Origin: Blastocatellia bacterium
Lineage (GTDB): Bacteria; Acidobacteriota; Blastocatellia; Chloracidobacteriales; JADJPF01
Length of the DNA stretch: 64,000 nucleotides
NCBI GenBank assembly: GCA_016713405.1
Contig: JADJPF010000020.1
Coordinates: 310,001-374,000, forward strand
Direction: 5' to 3'
The notes under the pieces were generated by a model. The model was not told the origin of the DNA. It worked only from the letters and a program-made list of their open reading frames with translations, and searched no databases. The position numbers and the translations under genes are program-made. This document shows, piece by piece, positions 8,430 through 16,549 of the stretch (position 1 is the stretch's first letter; every line of letters starts with the position of its first letter).

Positions 8430-11315
8430 ATGTATTTTATAAGCAAATTTTTAGCAAAAGTTTTTTTTGCTATTAGTCTAGTAATATTTTCTTTTATTAA
8501 TATTTATGGTCAAACGTCAGGTACTTTAGATGGTACTGTGGTAGATGAAAATAATGTTCCTGTAGATGCTGCATTAGTAGTTGTAACTAATCAAGATGAT
8601 GGTAGTCCTTATGCGACTAGAAGTAATGCTCAAGGTAAATATGTCTTTTCTTTTCTTGAACCGGGACGTTATACAATTGCAATTGAAAAAACTGGTTATC
8701 AAAAGACAGAAAAACTTAACTTTATTATTCCATTAAATAAAACTACTGTCACATTACCACCGATTGTAATTAGGTCTTTAAGTGCGCCTACTCCAAATCA
8801 ACCAGATCCAAACCAGCCAACTCCAACAACTAATCAGCCTGTTGCTAGTGCTTCGGGAAATGATGTTTTAGTAGAACTTACAGACGCTGCTAACCGAGGT
8901 AATTATAATAGTCAACTTTTAACATCACTCCCATTAGCAGGAATTAGGTCTTTTGATCTCTTTGCATTGCTTTCTCCAGGTGTTGCTCCTTCACCAGCTA
9001 CCACAGGTGCAGCAGGCCCAGGTCTTGGGCCCGGCGTTGGCACTTCTGGACAATTTGCTGTTAATGGTCGTCGCGCTCGTTCTAATAATTTTACAATTGA
9101 CGGGTCAGATAATAATGATCAAGATATAGGTGTACGTCGTCAAGGGTTTGTTTCACTTGTTCCACAATCAATAGAAAGTGTTAACGAGTTTCAAATTTCT
9201 ACCCAAGTTTGGGATACAGAATTTGGAAGAAATATTGGTTCACAGGTTAATGCTGTTTCCCGTTCAGGTGGAAATGAATTTCATGGTACAGCTTATGGAT
9301 TCTTAAATTCTGATAGCTTTAATGCACGAAATTTCTTTGACTTAAAAGGCGGTGCATCAGGTGATAAAGACGAAATTACACGCTCACAAGTAGGGTTTGT
9401 TTTAGGTGGGCCAATTGTTAAAAATAAAACTCATTTTTTTGGTTCTTTTGAAAGACAAGATATAAACGCTTCACAAGAACATCATTTTGCTGTACCACTA
9501 GCTAATGAAAGAAGTTTTCCTGGCCTTACAACAAACGTTGGTAGAGCAATAGGAGGTATTTTTCCATTACCAAATAATTTAGCTGGCCCTTATGGGGCAA
9601 CTAATTTTACTCAAATATTACCTAGTAGTGCTAATGGAACAGTATTTTCTGTTAAGCTTAATCAAAAGATAGGAAAAACAGTTTTTACTGCTCGTTATAA
9701 CTTTACGGATGATGATTCAATTATTCCTAGTGTAGGCAATGCTATAAATGCTTCTTTAGGTACAGATACTCGAACACAAAATCTTTCTTTATTTTTTAAT
9801 AGCCAATTTTCTCAAACAATTTCTAATCAAATTCGCATTTCCTATGGCCGAACTACGCTAGCTTTTCCTGTACAAGCAGGGAGTCCATTACTTTTTGGTG
9901 AAACACCTGCTACTTTAAATTTGCAACAGTTAACTACAGATCTGCAACAGGCTGGAAATATTTTAATTACAGATCCTTATCTAAAACCTCTTACAGCACC
10001 TTTTGGTAATTTTGATGCTTTTGGTCGTACCGGCCCTCTAGGACAATTAGTTGTAACTCCTTTTAGTCCAGTAGGTGTAGATCCTTTTACTTTTCCTCAA
10101 GGTAGAACAAATAATACTTTTCAATTGGCTGATACTCTAGTAAAAACCATAGGCAACCATACTATTAAATTAGGGGCTGATTTTAGGCGTACACAACTTA
10201 ATAGTTCCTTAGACCGTAATTTCCGACCACAAGTAGTTTTTACTGGTGGTTTTTTTATTAACCCTAGTTTAGGAGCTAGATTAATTCCTGGTTTAGATGT
10301 TGCACTTAGAGCTATACCCTCACAGGTTTTCCAAGCTCTAGCAACTACACCAGATTCAACAATTGGATTACGTTTTAATGAATATAACTTTTTTGCTCAA
10401 GATAGTTGGCGTGTTAATCGTCGGCTATCTATAAATTATGGGTTGCGTTATGAATATACTTCTGTACCAGTTGAAGTAAATAACAAAATTGAACAAACCT
10501 TTAACCTACAACTACCTGCTTCTAATCCCAATATTGGGAGAACAGACTTTGGACAAACGTTTCAAGGTTTATTTGAAGGCTTTATCAATGATGCAGTAGG
10601 CTCACTTAATCGATTTTTAGATGGTAGAGATAAAATATTCCGTCCAGATAAAAATAATTTTAGTCCTAGAATTGGTCTAGCTTTTGATCCATTTGGTAAA
10701 AGCACAACTTCTATTAGATTAGGTTATGGTATTTACTACGATCAAATTATTGGTAGTGTTACTAGCCAATCCCGAAATGTCTTTCCAAACTTTATTCCAG
10801 TAGTTTTTGATCCATTATTTTCCTTTGATCCACAAGGCAATGTAATTAGTGTTTTAGGAGCTTTTAGAGAAAATGGGTTGTCAGGTATTGGGCGGATAAT
10901 AAATTTTATTCAACCAGGTACACTTAACACTTTATCTATTAACAGCGATGTATTGAGATTTGCTTTAGGAGAGGTTTTACTTGCAACAGGTGCGCGTAAC
11001 CCCATAGAATTTAACGGCATGGCATTTGGCGGCCCAAGAGGTGGAGGACTTGCCTTTGTGTTACCAGACGCTAATTTACGTAGTCCTTATAGCCAGCATT
11101 GGAATGTTTCTATAGAACATCAATTTGGCCGTGATTTTGTTGCAACTGCCTCTTATGTTGGTTCAACAGGTACTAAGTTAATTAGATCTCGCGCTCCGAC
11201 CGGGGGGCCACAGTCTTTTGCTATCATAGCTCCTGATACAACTGTACCAACAGGTTTCCGAGCAAACGCATTTGCTCCATCACGCAGGATCCAAACCTCG
11301 GGCCATTTACTGTAA
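8430..11315 (+). CDS. Oar-like TonB-dependent receptor, N-terminal part (frameshifted)
   Basis: Encodes 961 residues of an outer-membrane receptor. It has a signal peptide (about 1-28, ending NIYGQ), a carboxypeptidase-regulatory-like beta-sandwich (about 30-115, GTLDGTVVDENNVPVDAALV to TVTLPPIVIRS), a Pro/Asn linker, a plug domain and most of a 22-strand barrel (NEFHGTAYGFLNSDSFNARNFF, RLSINYGLRYEY, DKNNFSPRIGLAFDP). This architecture is typical of Acidobacteriota. The natural frame continues after about 11285: reading one frame over gives DPNLGPFTVIESSAASIYHS, the expected barrel continuation. The stop at 11313-11315 therefore results from a one-base loss, and the whole gene would be 8430-12040, about 1203 residues. 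Confidence 0.85.
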   Translation: MYFISKFLAKVFFAISLVIFSFINIYGQTSGTLDGTVVDENNVPVDAALVVVTNQDDGSPYATRSNAQGKYVFSFLEPGRYTIAIEKTGYQKTEKLNFIIPLNKTTVTLPPIVIRSLSAPTPNQPDPNQPTPTTNQPVASASGNDVLVELTDAANRGNYNSQLLTSLPLAGIRSFDLFALLSPGVAPSPATTGAAGPGLGPGVGTSGQFAVNGRRARSNNFTIDGSDNNDQDIGVRRQGFVSLVPQSIESVNEFQISTQVWDTEFGRNIGSQVNAVSRSGGNEFHGTAYGFLNSDSFNARNFFDLKGGASGDKDEITRSQVGFVLGGPIVKNKTHFFGSFERQDINASQEHHFAVPLANERSFPGLTTNVGRAIGGIFPLPNNLAGPYGATNFTQILPSSANGTVFSVKLNQKIGKTVFTARYNFTDDDSIIPSVGNAINASLGTDTRTQNLSLFFNSQFSQTISNQIRISYGRTTLAFPVQAGSPLLFGETPATLNLQQLTTDLQQAGNILITDPYLKPLTAPFGNFDAFGRTGPLGQLVVTPFSPVGVDPFTFPQGRTNNTFQLADTLVKTIGNHTIKLGADFRRTQLNSSLDRNFRPQVVFTGGFFINPSLGARLIPGLDVALRAIPSQVFQALATTPDSTIGLRFNEYNFFAQDSWRVNRRLSINYGLRYEYTSVPVEVNNKIEQTFNLQLPASNPNIGRTDFGQTFQGLFEGFINDAVGSLNRFLDGRDKIFRPDKNNFSPRIGLAFDPFGKSTTSIRLGYGIYYDQIIGSVTSQSRNVFPNFIPVVFDPLFSFDPQGNVISVLGAFRENGLSGIGRIINFIQPGTLNTLSINSDVLRFALGEVLLATGARNPIEFNGMAFGGPRGGGLAFVLPDANLRSPYSQHWNVSIEHQFGRDFVATASYVGSTGTKLIRSRAPTGGPQSFAIIAPDTTVPTGFRANAFAPSRRIQTSGHLL

Positions 11316-11383
11316 TTGAATCTTCGGCTGCTTCTATTTATCACTCTCTACAATTATCTATTACTAAACGCTTAAGCAGTGGT

Positions 11384-12040
11384 TTGCAATTTGGTTCTAG
11401 CTATACTTATTCTCACGCAATTGATGAAGTTTCTGACGTATTTGATACAACTGGCACTTTTGCACTTCCTCAAGATGATAATAATTTACGTGCTGAACGT
11501 GCTTCAGCAGGTTTTGATGTTCGTCATCGCTCAGTTACTTACTTTAACTATGACTTACCTAGTTTTAGCAAAAATAAATTACTTAATGGATTTCAATTAA
11601 ATGGTGTGCTTACCTTACAAACAGGACAACCATTTACTGTTAATCAAGTTTTTGATACTAATCGAGATGGTAATTTAACTGATAGATTAGATTCAAATAA
11701 TTTTGTTACACAAATTGATAAAGGTATCCAACGCCTTAATGATCCAACAAATTCATTTCGCCAAGCAACTGAAATGATTGGTGTAGGTGTTAGAAACGGT
11801 GCTTTAGGACGTAATACTTTTCGTGCTGCTGGCGTTGCTAGTTTTGACTTAGCTGTAGTAAAGAAATTTAGTATTTCCGATAGACAATCTTTCTCTATTC
11901 GTACAGAATTTTTTAATCTCTTTAACCGAACACATTTTGGTATTCCAGTAAGAATTTTTGGCGCACCATCTTTTGGACGTTCAGTTAATACTTCTCTCTC
12001 AGCAAGAACTATTCAATTTGCTGTTAAGTATCAGTTTTAG
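11384..12040 (+). CDS. Oar-like TonB-dependent receptor, C-terminal barrel (frameshifted)
   Basis: 218 residues form the last barrel strands of the receptor that starts at 8430: FGSSYTYSHAIDEVSD, GFQLNGVLTLQTGQPFTVN and a final strand ARTIQFAVKYQF with the terminal Phe expected for outer-membrane insertion. The homologous frame is already open from about 11288, so the ATG at 11384 is only the first in-frame methionine and not a true start. Without reading-frame correction neither half would make a complete barrel. Confidence 0.85.
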   Translation: MQFGSSYTYSHAIDEVSDVFDTTGTFALPQDDNNLRAERASAGFDVRHRSVTYFNYDLPSFSKNKLLNGFQLNGVLTLQTGQPFTVNQVFDTNRDGNLTDRLDSNNFVTQIDKGIQRLNDPTNSFRQATEMIGVGVRNGALGRNTFRAAGVASFDLAVVKKFSISDRQSFSIRTEFFNLFNRTHFGIPVRIFGAPSFGRSVNTSLSARTIQFAVKYQF

Positions 12041-12063
12041 CCTACTTTAGGAGTAAATAAATT

Positions 12064-12426
12064 ATGTCAAATGAAGAAATGGAACGAGCAATAAATTTCT
12101 TGTTAGAGCTAAATGCAAAATTTGAAGTTAAACAGCAAATCTTGCAAGAAAACATGCAACTTATGCAAGAAAACATGAAAGTTATGCAAGAAAATATTCA
12201 AGGACTAACAAAAGATGTTCAGCAACTAACTAATGCTGTAGCTATTTTGGCTGTACAAGCAGACCAAGACCGAGCAGAAATGCGAGCATATCAAGCAGAG
12301 ATGCGAACATATCAAGCAGAAATGCGAACAGTTGTGCAGCAAACAAATTCTGCAATAACAACTTTGTCTAATATAGTTGGTGGGATTCATCAAAGGGTGA
12401 CTAAATTAGAGGAAAAAATTAATTAA
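12064..12426 (+). CDS. Small coiled-coil protein of unknown function
   Basis: 120 residues, almost wholly predicted coiled coil, with internal short repeats: QENMQLMQENMKVMQENIQ and MRAYQAEMRTYQAEMRT. No signal peptide or catalytic motif. TAGGAG precedes the ATG. It sits 23 bases after the receptor and 19 bases before the phosphotransacetylase, so it is probably co-transcribed with them. Similar short Gln/Glu/Met-rich helical proteins are widespread and often uncharacterised. Confidence 0.7.
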   Translation: MSNEEMERAINFLLELNAKFEVKQQILQENMQLMQENMKVMQENIQGLTKDVQQLTNAVAILAVQADQDRAEMRAYQAEMRTYQAEMRTVVQQTNSAITTLSNIVGGIHQRVTKLEEKIN

Positions 12427-12445
12427 TCTTAAGGGATAAATTTTT

Positions 12446-13447
12446 ATGAAAGTGCTAGAACGTTTACGTAGTCGTGCTACTGCTAGTCCTCAACATATTG
12501 TGCTTCCTGAAGGTGAAGATCCACGGACTATTGAAGCAGCAGCAGAAATTATTAAAAGTAAAATGGCGCAAGTTACTTTGCTTGGAGATGAGGATAAAAT
12601 TGCAAAAGCAGCTAAAGAACAAAATATTTCTCTTAGCAATATCCCAATAATTAATCCTCGTCGCTCATCAGATTTTACTAAGTATGTACAGTATTTTTAT
12701 GAGCTAAGAAAAGCTAAAGGAATCTCTTGGGAAGAGGCAGAAAAAGCCATACAAGATCCACTTTTTTTTGGGAATATGATGGTTAGAGAAAATAAAGCAG
12801 ACGGCTCTGTTGCTGGTGCTACTAATACTACAGCACACACGGTTAGAGCAGCACTTCAAGTAATAGGACTAAAGAAAAATTTCCGTATTGTTTCTAGTTT
12901 TTTTATTATGGTAGTCCCTAATTGTCCTTATGGAGCAGATGGAAATTTTATTTATGCTGATTGTGGAGTAGTAATTAACCCTAATGCAGTAGAGCTAGCA
13001 GAAATAGCTATTGCTTCAGCAGAAAACACCCGCGCTTTGCTAGAAGTAGAACCTAAAGTTGCGCTTCTTAGTTTTTCAACTAAGGGTAGTGCAACACATC
13101 AATTAGTGGATAAAGTTGTAGAAGCTTTACAAACTATTCGCGCTCGCGCACCACAGTTAAAAGTTGATGGTGAACTGCAAGCTGACGCTGCCCTTGTTCC
13201 TAAAGTAGGAGCAAGTAAAGCACCTGGTAGCAGTGTTGCAGGCGAGGCTAACACATTAATTTTCCCAGATTTACAGTCAGGAAATATTGGTTATAAATTA
13301 ACAGAACGCCTAGCAGGTGCAACGGCCATTGGGCCAATACTTCAAGGTCTTGATAAACCAGCTAATGACTTGTCTCGTGGTTGTAAGGCAGCAGATATTG
13401 TTGATGCTGTTGCAATTACAGCAGTTCAAGCCCAAGCAGGAAAATAA
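12446..13447 (+). CDS. pta: Phosphate acetyltransferase
   Basis: A 333-residue enzyme interconverting acetyl-CoA and acetyl-phosphate. The length is that of the short Pta form lacking the N-terminal regulatory domain. Family elements include IVLPEGEDPRTIEAA, the conserved block GSVAGATNTTAHTVRAALQ, LSFSTKGSA and a C-terminal SRGCKAADIVDAVAITAVQA. No acetate kinase gene is next to it, although the two are often paired. AAGGGAT lies before the ATG. A clear bidirectional terminator follows. Phosphate butyryltransferase is the main alternative but the sequence motifs favour Pta. Confidence 0.92.
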   Translation: MKVLERLRSRATASPQHIVLPEGEDPRTIEAAAEIIKSKMAQVTLLGDEDKIAKAAKEQNISLSNIPIINPRRSSDFTKYVQYFYELRKAKGISWEEAEKAIQDPLFFGNMMVRENKADGSVAGATNTTAHTVRAALQVIGLKKNFRIVSSFFIMVVPNCPYGADGNFIYADCGVVINPNAVELAEIAIASAENTRALLEVEPKVALLSFSTKGSATHQLVDKVVEALQTIRARAPQLKVDGELQADAALVPKVGASKAPGSSVAGEANTLIFPDLQSGNIGYKLTERLAGATAIGPILQGLDKPANDLSRGCKAADIVDAVAITAVQAQAGK

Positions 13448-13478
13448 AAATTTGTTTGCTAATGCGGCAATTGATTCT

Positions 13479-13514
13479 AAAAGCCTAGTAATAAAGTAAT
13501 TGCTAGGCTTTTTA
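13479..13514. terminator. Bidirectional intrinsic terminator
   Basis: AAAAGCCTAG (13479-13488) pairs with CTAGGCTTTT (13503-13512). Both strands end the stem with T runs. It separates pta (plus) from the convergent Tpg-like gene (minus). Confidence 0.85.
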
Positions 13515-13528
13515 ATTCCTACATTTTT

Positions 13529-14038
13529 CTAAAATTCTTCTATAGTGATAGAGTAGTTTTCAAAATTAGCGTCTTCAACTCCGTAATCAAAAAGCAAAAA
13601 ATCCATTCCAGCTTCTTCACTTTTTAATAGTTCGGTAATAAATTTTTTAGCAGTTTCAGCATTCATTTTATGAATAACTTTACGTTGGCGAAGATCTTTA
13701 CTTTTTCTCCAAGTGCCTTGAATACTTATTGTTAGACTCCCTATTTGTTGAATCCGACGGCTTTTAGTTTTTGGATTTTTTTGCATAGCTGCTAGGATTT
13801 GTTCTTTAGATTTTGGAGAAGGTTTTCTAACACCTCTTTTGTAAAAATTTACTTTACGCATTGCAGCCTTATAAGCTTTGCTTTTTTTGTCGGTTGTTCC
13901 TGCCATAGCCATTGCTAAAGCAGGGGTGCTACCAAAATCATAAAGCACTTCAAAAAAACTATCTTCTTGATACTGGATTTTACTAGCTAAAATTTGTTCA
14001 GCTATTTGAGTTAAATTAGTACCACTATATGAAGACAT
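13529..14038 (-). CDS. Small DNA-binding-like protein resembling actinobacterial Tpg
   Basis: 169 residues. The first ~95 are basic and helical, with RRKVNFYKRGVRKPSPKSKEQ-like spacing (positions about 55-90) and KSRRIQQIGSLTISIQGTW. The C-terminal half runs KMNAETAKKFITELLK, MDFLLFDYGVEDANFENYSI and an acidic IEEF end. From memory this layout, an HTH-like front and a conserved tail ending in an acidic segment, recalls the Tpg terminal-protein family of Streptomyces linear replicons and their chromosomal homologues. The match is by eye and weak in the first half. It is the last gene of a four-gene minus-strand run, 65 bases after a polymerase-like gene, which strengthens the idea. A transcriptional regulator is the alternative. 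Confidence 0.6.
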   Translation of the reverse strand: MSSYSGTNLTQIAEQILASKIQYQEDSFFEVLYDFGSTPALAMAMAGTTDKKSKAYKAAMRKVNFYKRGVRKPSPKSKEQILAAMQKNPKTKSRRIQQIGSLTISIQGTWRKSKDLRQRKVIHKMNAETAKKFITELLKSEEAGMDFLLFDYGVEDANFENYSITIEEF

Positions 14039-14103
14039 AGAAATTTTATAACTCCTACAGTTTTAAGAAAATAAGCCTTAATATTAAAACATAGAAAAGC
14101 AAA

Positions 14104-14835
14104 TTAATTATTTTGTTTTAGCTGATCCATTGCTCTAATAAAATCTCTAATTGGGAGGTCAAAAAGATGTGCTACTTTTTTTAATGGATATTTGGCTTCT
14201 AGTTTATATTTATCTCCAAGAGGAATTTCTTGATTGCTAGCAAAATAAAGCGCGTCAGTTCGTGCTGCTAGAGGGTGAAACCCTTCTTTTAAGAGTTTAT
14301 CAATGTTGTAAAACATTCTTGCTCGTGCTGTAGCAATAATTGACCAACGCCAATCAGGTCTAAAACTCCATTTACGTTTGCTATAAATATTGGCATCAAA
14401 TAAGCCTATGGTAGAGCGAAAAACACTTTTTACCCCTAAAATAGCTTTTTGACGAGCGATTTCATTCTTAAATTTATTTTCAGCATTATTTTTAAGCTCA
14501 GTTAATGCAGATGTAAGCAGTTTATAAAATGGTTCAAGTATCTTAGCTTTTTGCTTAAATACTTCTGCTTCATAAATAGTTACTTGATAACCTAAATCTA
14601 AAGCTAGTTGTACTAAAGCAGTATCAAACCAACCTTCAGAAAGATAAGGTTCACGGCTGTTTCCTAGTGGATGTGGAAGGCTTTGCCCATTCCAAAGGCT
14701 TTCTCCACTTAAAGAGATTTTCCAGAGTCCAACAATTGCTTTATCAAAACTTGGATTAATTAGCCGTTCAGGTTCACCAACACCAAAAAAAGATATTGCT
14801 AGCAGATAGATATTGTTGGTTTTTATCATAAACAT
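14104..14835 (-). CDS. Family-B DNA-polymerase-like palm region, C-terminal part (frameshifted)
   Basis: The 3' portion of one gene with the ORF at 14774-15466. The reading frames join at a run of seven T (14785-14791 on the plus strand as A7); with six T the protein reads YVYDKNQQYLSASNIFFGVG. By eye this has polymerase-B-like motifs: D-x4-Y in the DKNQQY stretch (motif A), KSVFRSTIGLFD (motif B position) and ARTDALYFAS (motif C, second Asp kept, first replaced by Arg), with the helix IIATARARMFYNIDKLL before motif C. The joined protein would be about 453 residues. The first ~15 codons of this ORF are out of the natural frame. The polymerase assignment is inference; activity may be lost. Confidence 0.6.
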   Translation of the reverse strand: MFMIKTNNIYLLAISFFGVGEPERLINPSFDKAIVGLWKISLSGESLWNGQSLPHPLGNSREPYLSEGWFDTALVQLALDLGYQVTIYEAEVFKQKAKILEPFYKLLTSALTELKNNAENKFKNEIARQKAILGVKSVFRSTIGLFDANIYSKRKWSFRPDWRWSIIATARARMFYNIDKLLKEGFHPLAARTDALYFASNQEIPLGDKYKLEAKYPLKKVAHLFDLPIRDFIRAMDQLKQNN

Positions 14836-15466
14836 AAATATATTTGCATTTTTGATCTTTTTTATTTAATGGACGTACCCAGGCTAAATCAAAAGGCTTA
14901 TTTTCATGCCAAATAGCTAAATCGGTTTTTAAGTCTTTAATATATTTTTTTCTAACATCATTTGTAGAATTTAGTCGCTCAATTAAATTAATTCCTGTTG
15001 TATTAGGCTTATTTCTTAATTCTATATCTAATAGTGTTTCTAAATAACTTATTGCTCCATAAAGGTTTGATGCTTGCGTAATATCTGAAAAATACCAGTC
15101 TATTAAACGATTTGGTAAATTAATATAGGTGCAATTTCGGTCTGATTCCCAATAGTATTTTAGAGCAATTTGATAAATCATATCGCCTGGTTTGGTTACA
15201 TGGTCTAGTTTCCATTCTTCGCCTAAGTTACTTATAAATGGATGTTTAGTAAAATCAGGTGTAAAAATTAGTGGTTTATCAGTTAATTTTTTAGAAAGAG
15301 AGCAAGTAGGAAGTAACCAAACGTGTTTTCTCTCATACTGCCTAGCCAATTCTGCTATATCACTTGCATTAAGCAATAGCTTTATATCAATAGGGATTTG
15401 ATGCCATTTGCCCTTACTAGCAAAACAAAAAAAATCTTCTGTTAAAACAGAATGAAGGCCAATCAT
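14774..15466 (-). CDS. Family-B DNA-polymerase-like protein, N-terminal part (frameshifted)
   Basis: The 5' portion (230 residues, ending out of frame as NIFFWCW) of the protein continued at 14104-14835. It begins MIGLHSVLTEDFFCFASKGKW and runs through PFDLAWVRPLNKK to the motif-A-like YVYDKNQQYL. No exonuclease motif (ExoI-III Asp/Glu) is evident, so the front half is either diverged or different from phage polymerases. From memory, similar ~450-residue proteins with a YDKN motif occur beside Tpg-like genes in actinobacteria. It starts 15 bases after the FHA gene, indicating co-transcription. Confidence 0.55.
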   Translation of the reverse strand: MIGLHSVLTEDFFCFASKGKWHQIPIDIKLLLNASDIAELARQYERKHVWLLPTCSLSKKLTDKPLIFTPDFTKHPFISNLGEEWKLDHVTKPGDMIYQIALKYYWESDRNCTYINLPNRLIDWYFSDITQASNLYGAISYLETLLDIELRNKPNTTGINLIERLNSTNDVRKKYIKDLKTDLAIWHENKPFDLAWVRPLNKKDQKCKYIYVYDKNQQYLSASNIFFWCW

Positions 15467-15481
15467 GTAATTTTACTTATA

Positions 15482-16549
15482 TCACCATACTATAGCTGCT
15501 CCACTAGAAGAGCTAGCAACCATAGTGCGAAAGGCTTCTGCTGTTGAGCCTAGTTGATCATGGTTGTTTTCTAGTTCTGCTGAAAGCTTATCAATCATAT
15601 CAGAAGCTTTATGTGAAGGAATGAGTTCAAAGGATAGCAAAGCACTTCCTAGTTGAATAATATCTTGATTTTTAAGTAAAACTCCTTGTCCATAAGGGGT
15701 TAAAGGTATTTGTGTACGAGTATTATTTTCTCGCCTGTTAATTTTAGTTCCATTAGTGCTACCAGTATCATAAAGGTAAAAATTACCATTAGTAAATTCT
15801 ATTTTCGCATGTTTACGGGATATAGTTGTATTAGGTGATGTTGGGTGGTTAGGTTGTAAAAATGAAATATCATTACGTCGTAAAAGTTGGCTAGTTTGTA
15901 AATCAACAACGTTGCGAAAACGTCCTAGATAAGTAGTTGGTTTAATAACTAAATGGTAATTTGTGTAAGTAGTTCCATTAATTGGTTGAAGTAGTGCTAA
16001 AGTAGAAATTTGTACTGCTGGAAGATGTGTTTTTACTATTTTATGTGAATCTACTTGAATAATTTTTTCTAGTCCATTGCTAATATCGCTACCTGTCGGC
16101 CAGATTAGCTCTAAAGAGCAACCTTCATAACCGCTAGCTTGAGGATGGACAATTTCAAGCTCTAGTTTAATATCACTAAAAAAGCGATATCCTGCTTCAC
16201 GGACATATTTATAAATGTTGCTAATAAAGGCTATAGAGTTAAAAATAGATTCCATTTCTTGGAATTTTTTTGTAGAAGTATGTGGTACATAAATTTTCAT
16301 TAAATTAGGAGCAAGCCAAATCCCATCTTTGAAAACAGCTTTAGTTTCTAGTTCTTTTCCTAGTTGAGAAACTATTTTTTGTGGATTTAAGTCAGAACTA
16401 GATAAAAATTGACTTATTCTTAAGGCTTCTACTAATACTTTAGCCATTGATGCTAATTTTGGATTTTTTTCTGCAACTGCACTAGGTGGAAATTTACTTA
16501 TATTAACACTTCTTTCAGCTACTGGGTCAAGCTTAGAGGCTTTTGGCAT
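15482..16549 (-). CDS. FHA-domain protein with FhaA-like N-terminal region
   Basis: 355 residues. The C-terminal FHA domain (about 205-315) shows the phosphothreonine-binding pattern GRFRNVVDLQ, TTISRKHAKIEF and LYDTGSTNGTKIN. The N-terminal ~190 residues (LETKAVFKDGIWLAPNLMKIYVP and later ELEIVHP) resemble the DUF3662 region in front of FHA in mycobacterial FhaA. It starts within the last 31 bases of the Ser/Thr kinase gene, so the two are translationally coupled, and the FHA domain is the expected reader of that kinase's phosphothreonines. The polymerase-like gene starts 15 bases downstream. Confidence 0.85.
   Translation of the reverse strand: MPKASKLDPVAERSVNISKFPPSAVAEKNPKLASMAKVLVEALRISQFLSSSDLNPQKIVSQLGKELETKAVFKDGIWLAPNLMKIYVPHTSTKKFQEMESIFNSIAFISNIYKYVREAGYRFFSDIKLELEIVHPQASGYEGCSLELIWPTGSDISNGLEKIIQVDSHKIVKTHLPAVQISTLALLQPINGTTYTNYHLVIKPTTYLGRFRNVVDLQTSQLLRRNDISFLQPNHPTSPNTTISRKHAKIEFTNGNFYLYDTGSTNGTKINRRENNTRTQIPLTPYGQGVLLKNQDIIQLGSALLSFELIPSHKASDMIDKLSAELENNHDQLGSTAEAFRTMVASSSSGAAIVW

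Noticed and set aside
12130..12330. Short direct DNA repeats that could suggest a CRISPR or tandem array
   Set aside because: They are in-frame repeats of the coiled-coil protein (QENM and YQAEMRT units), without unique spacers of constant size.
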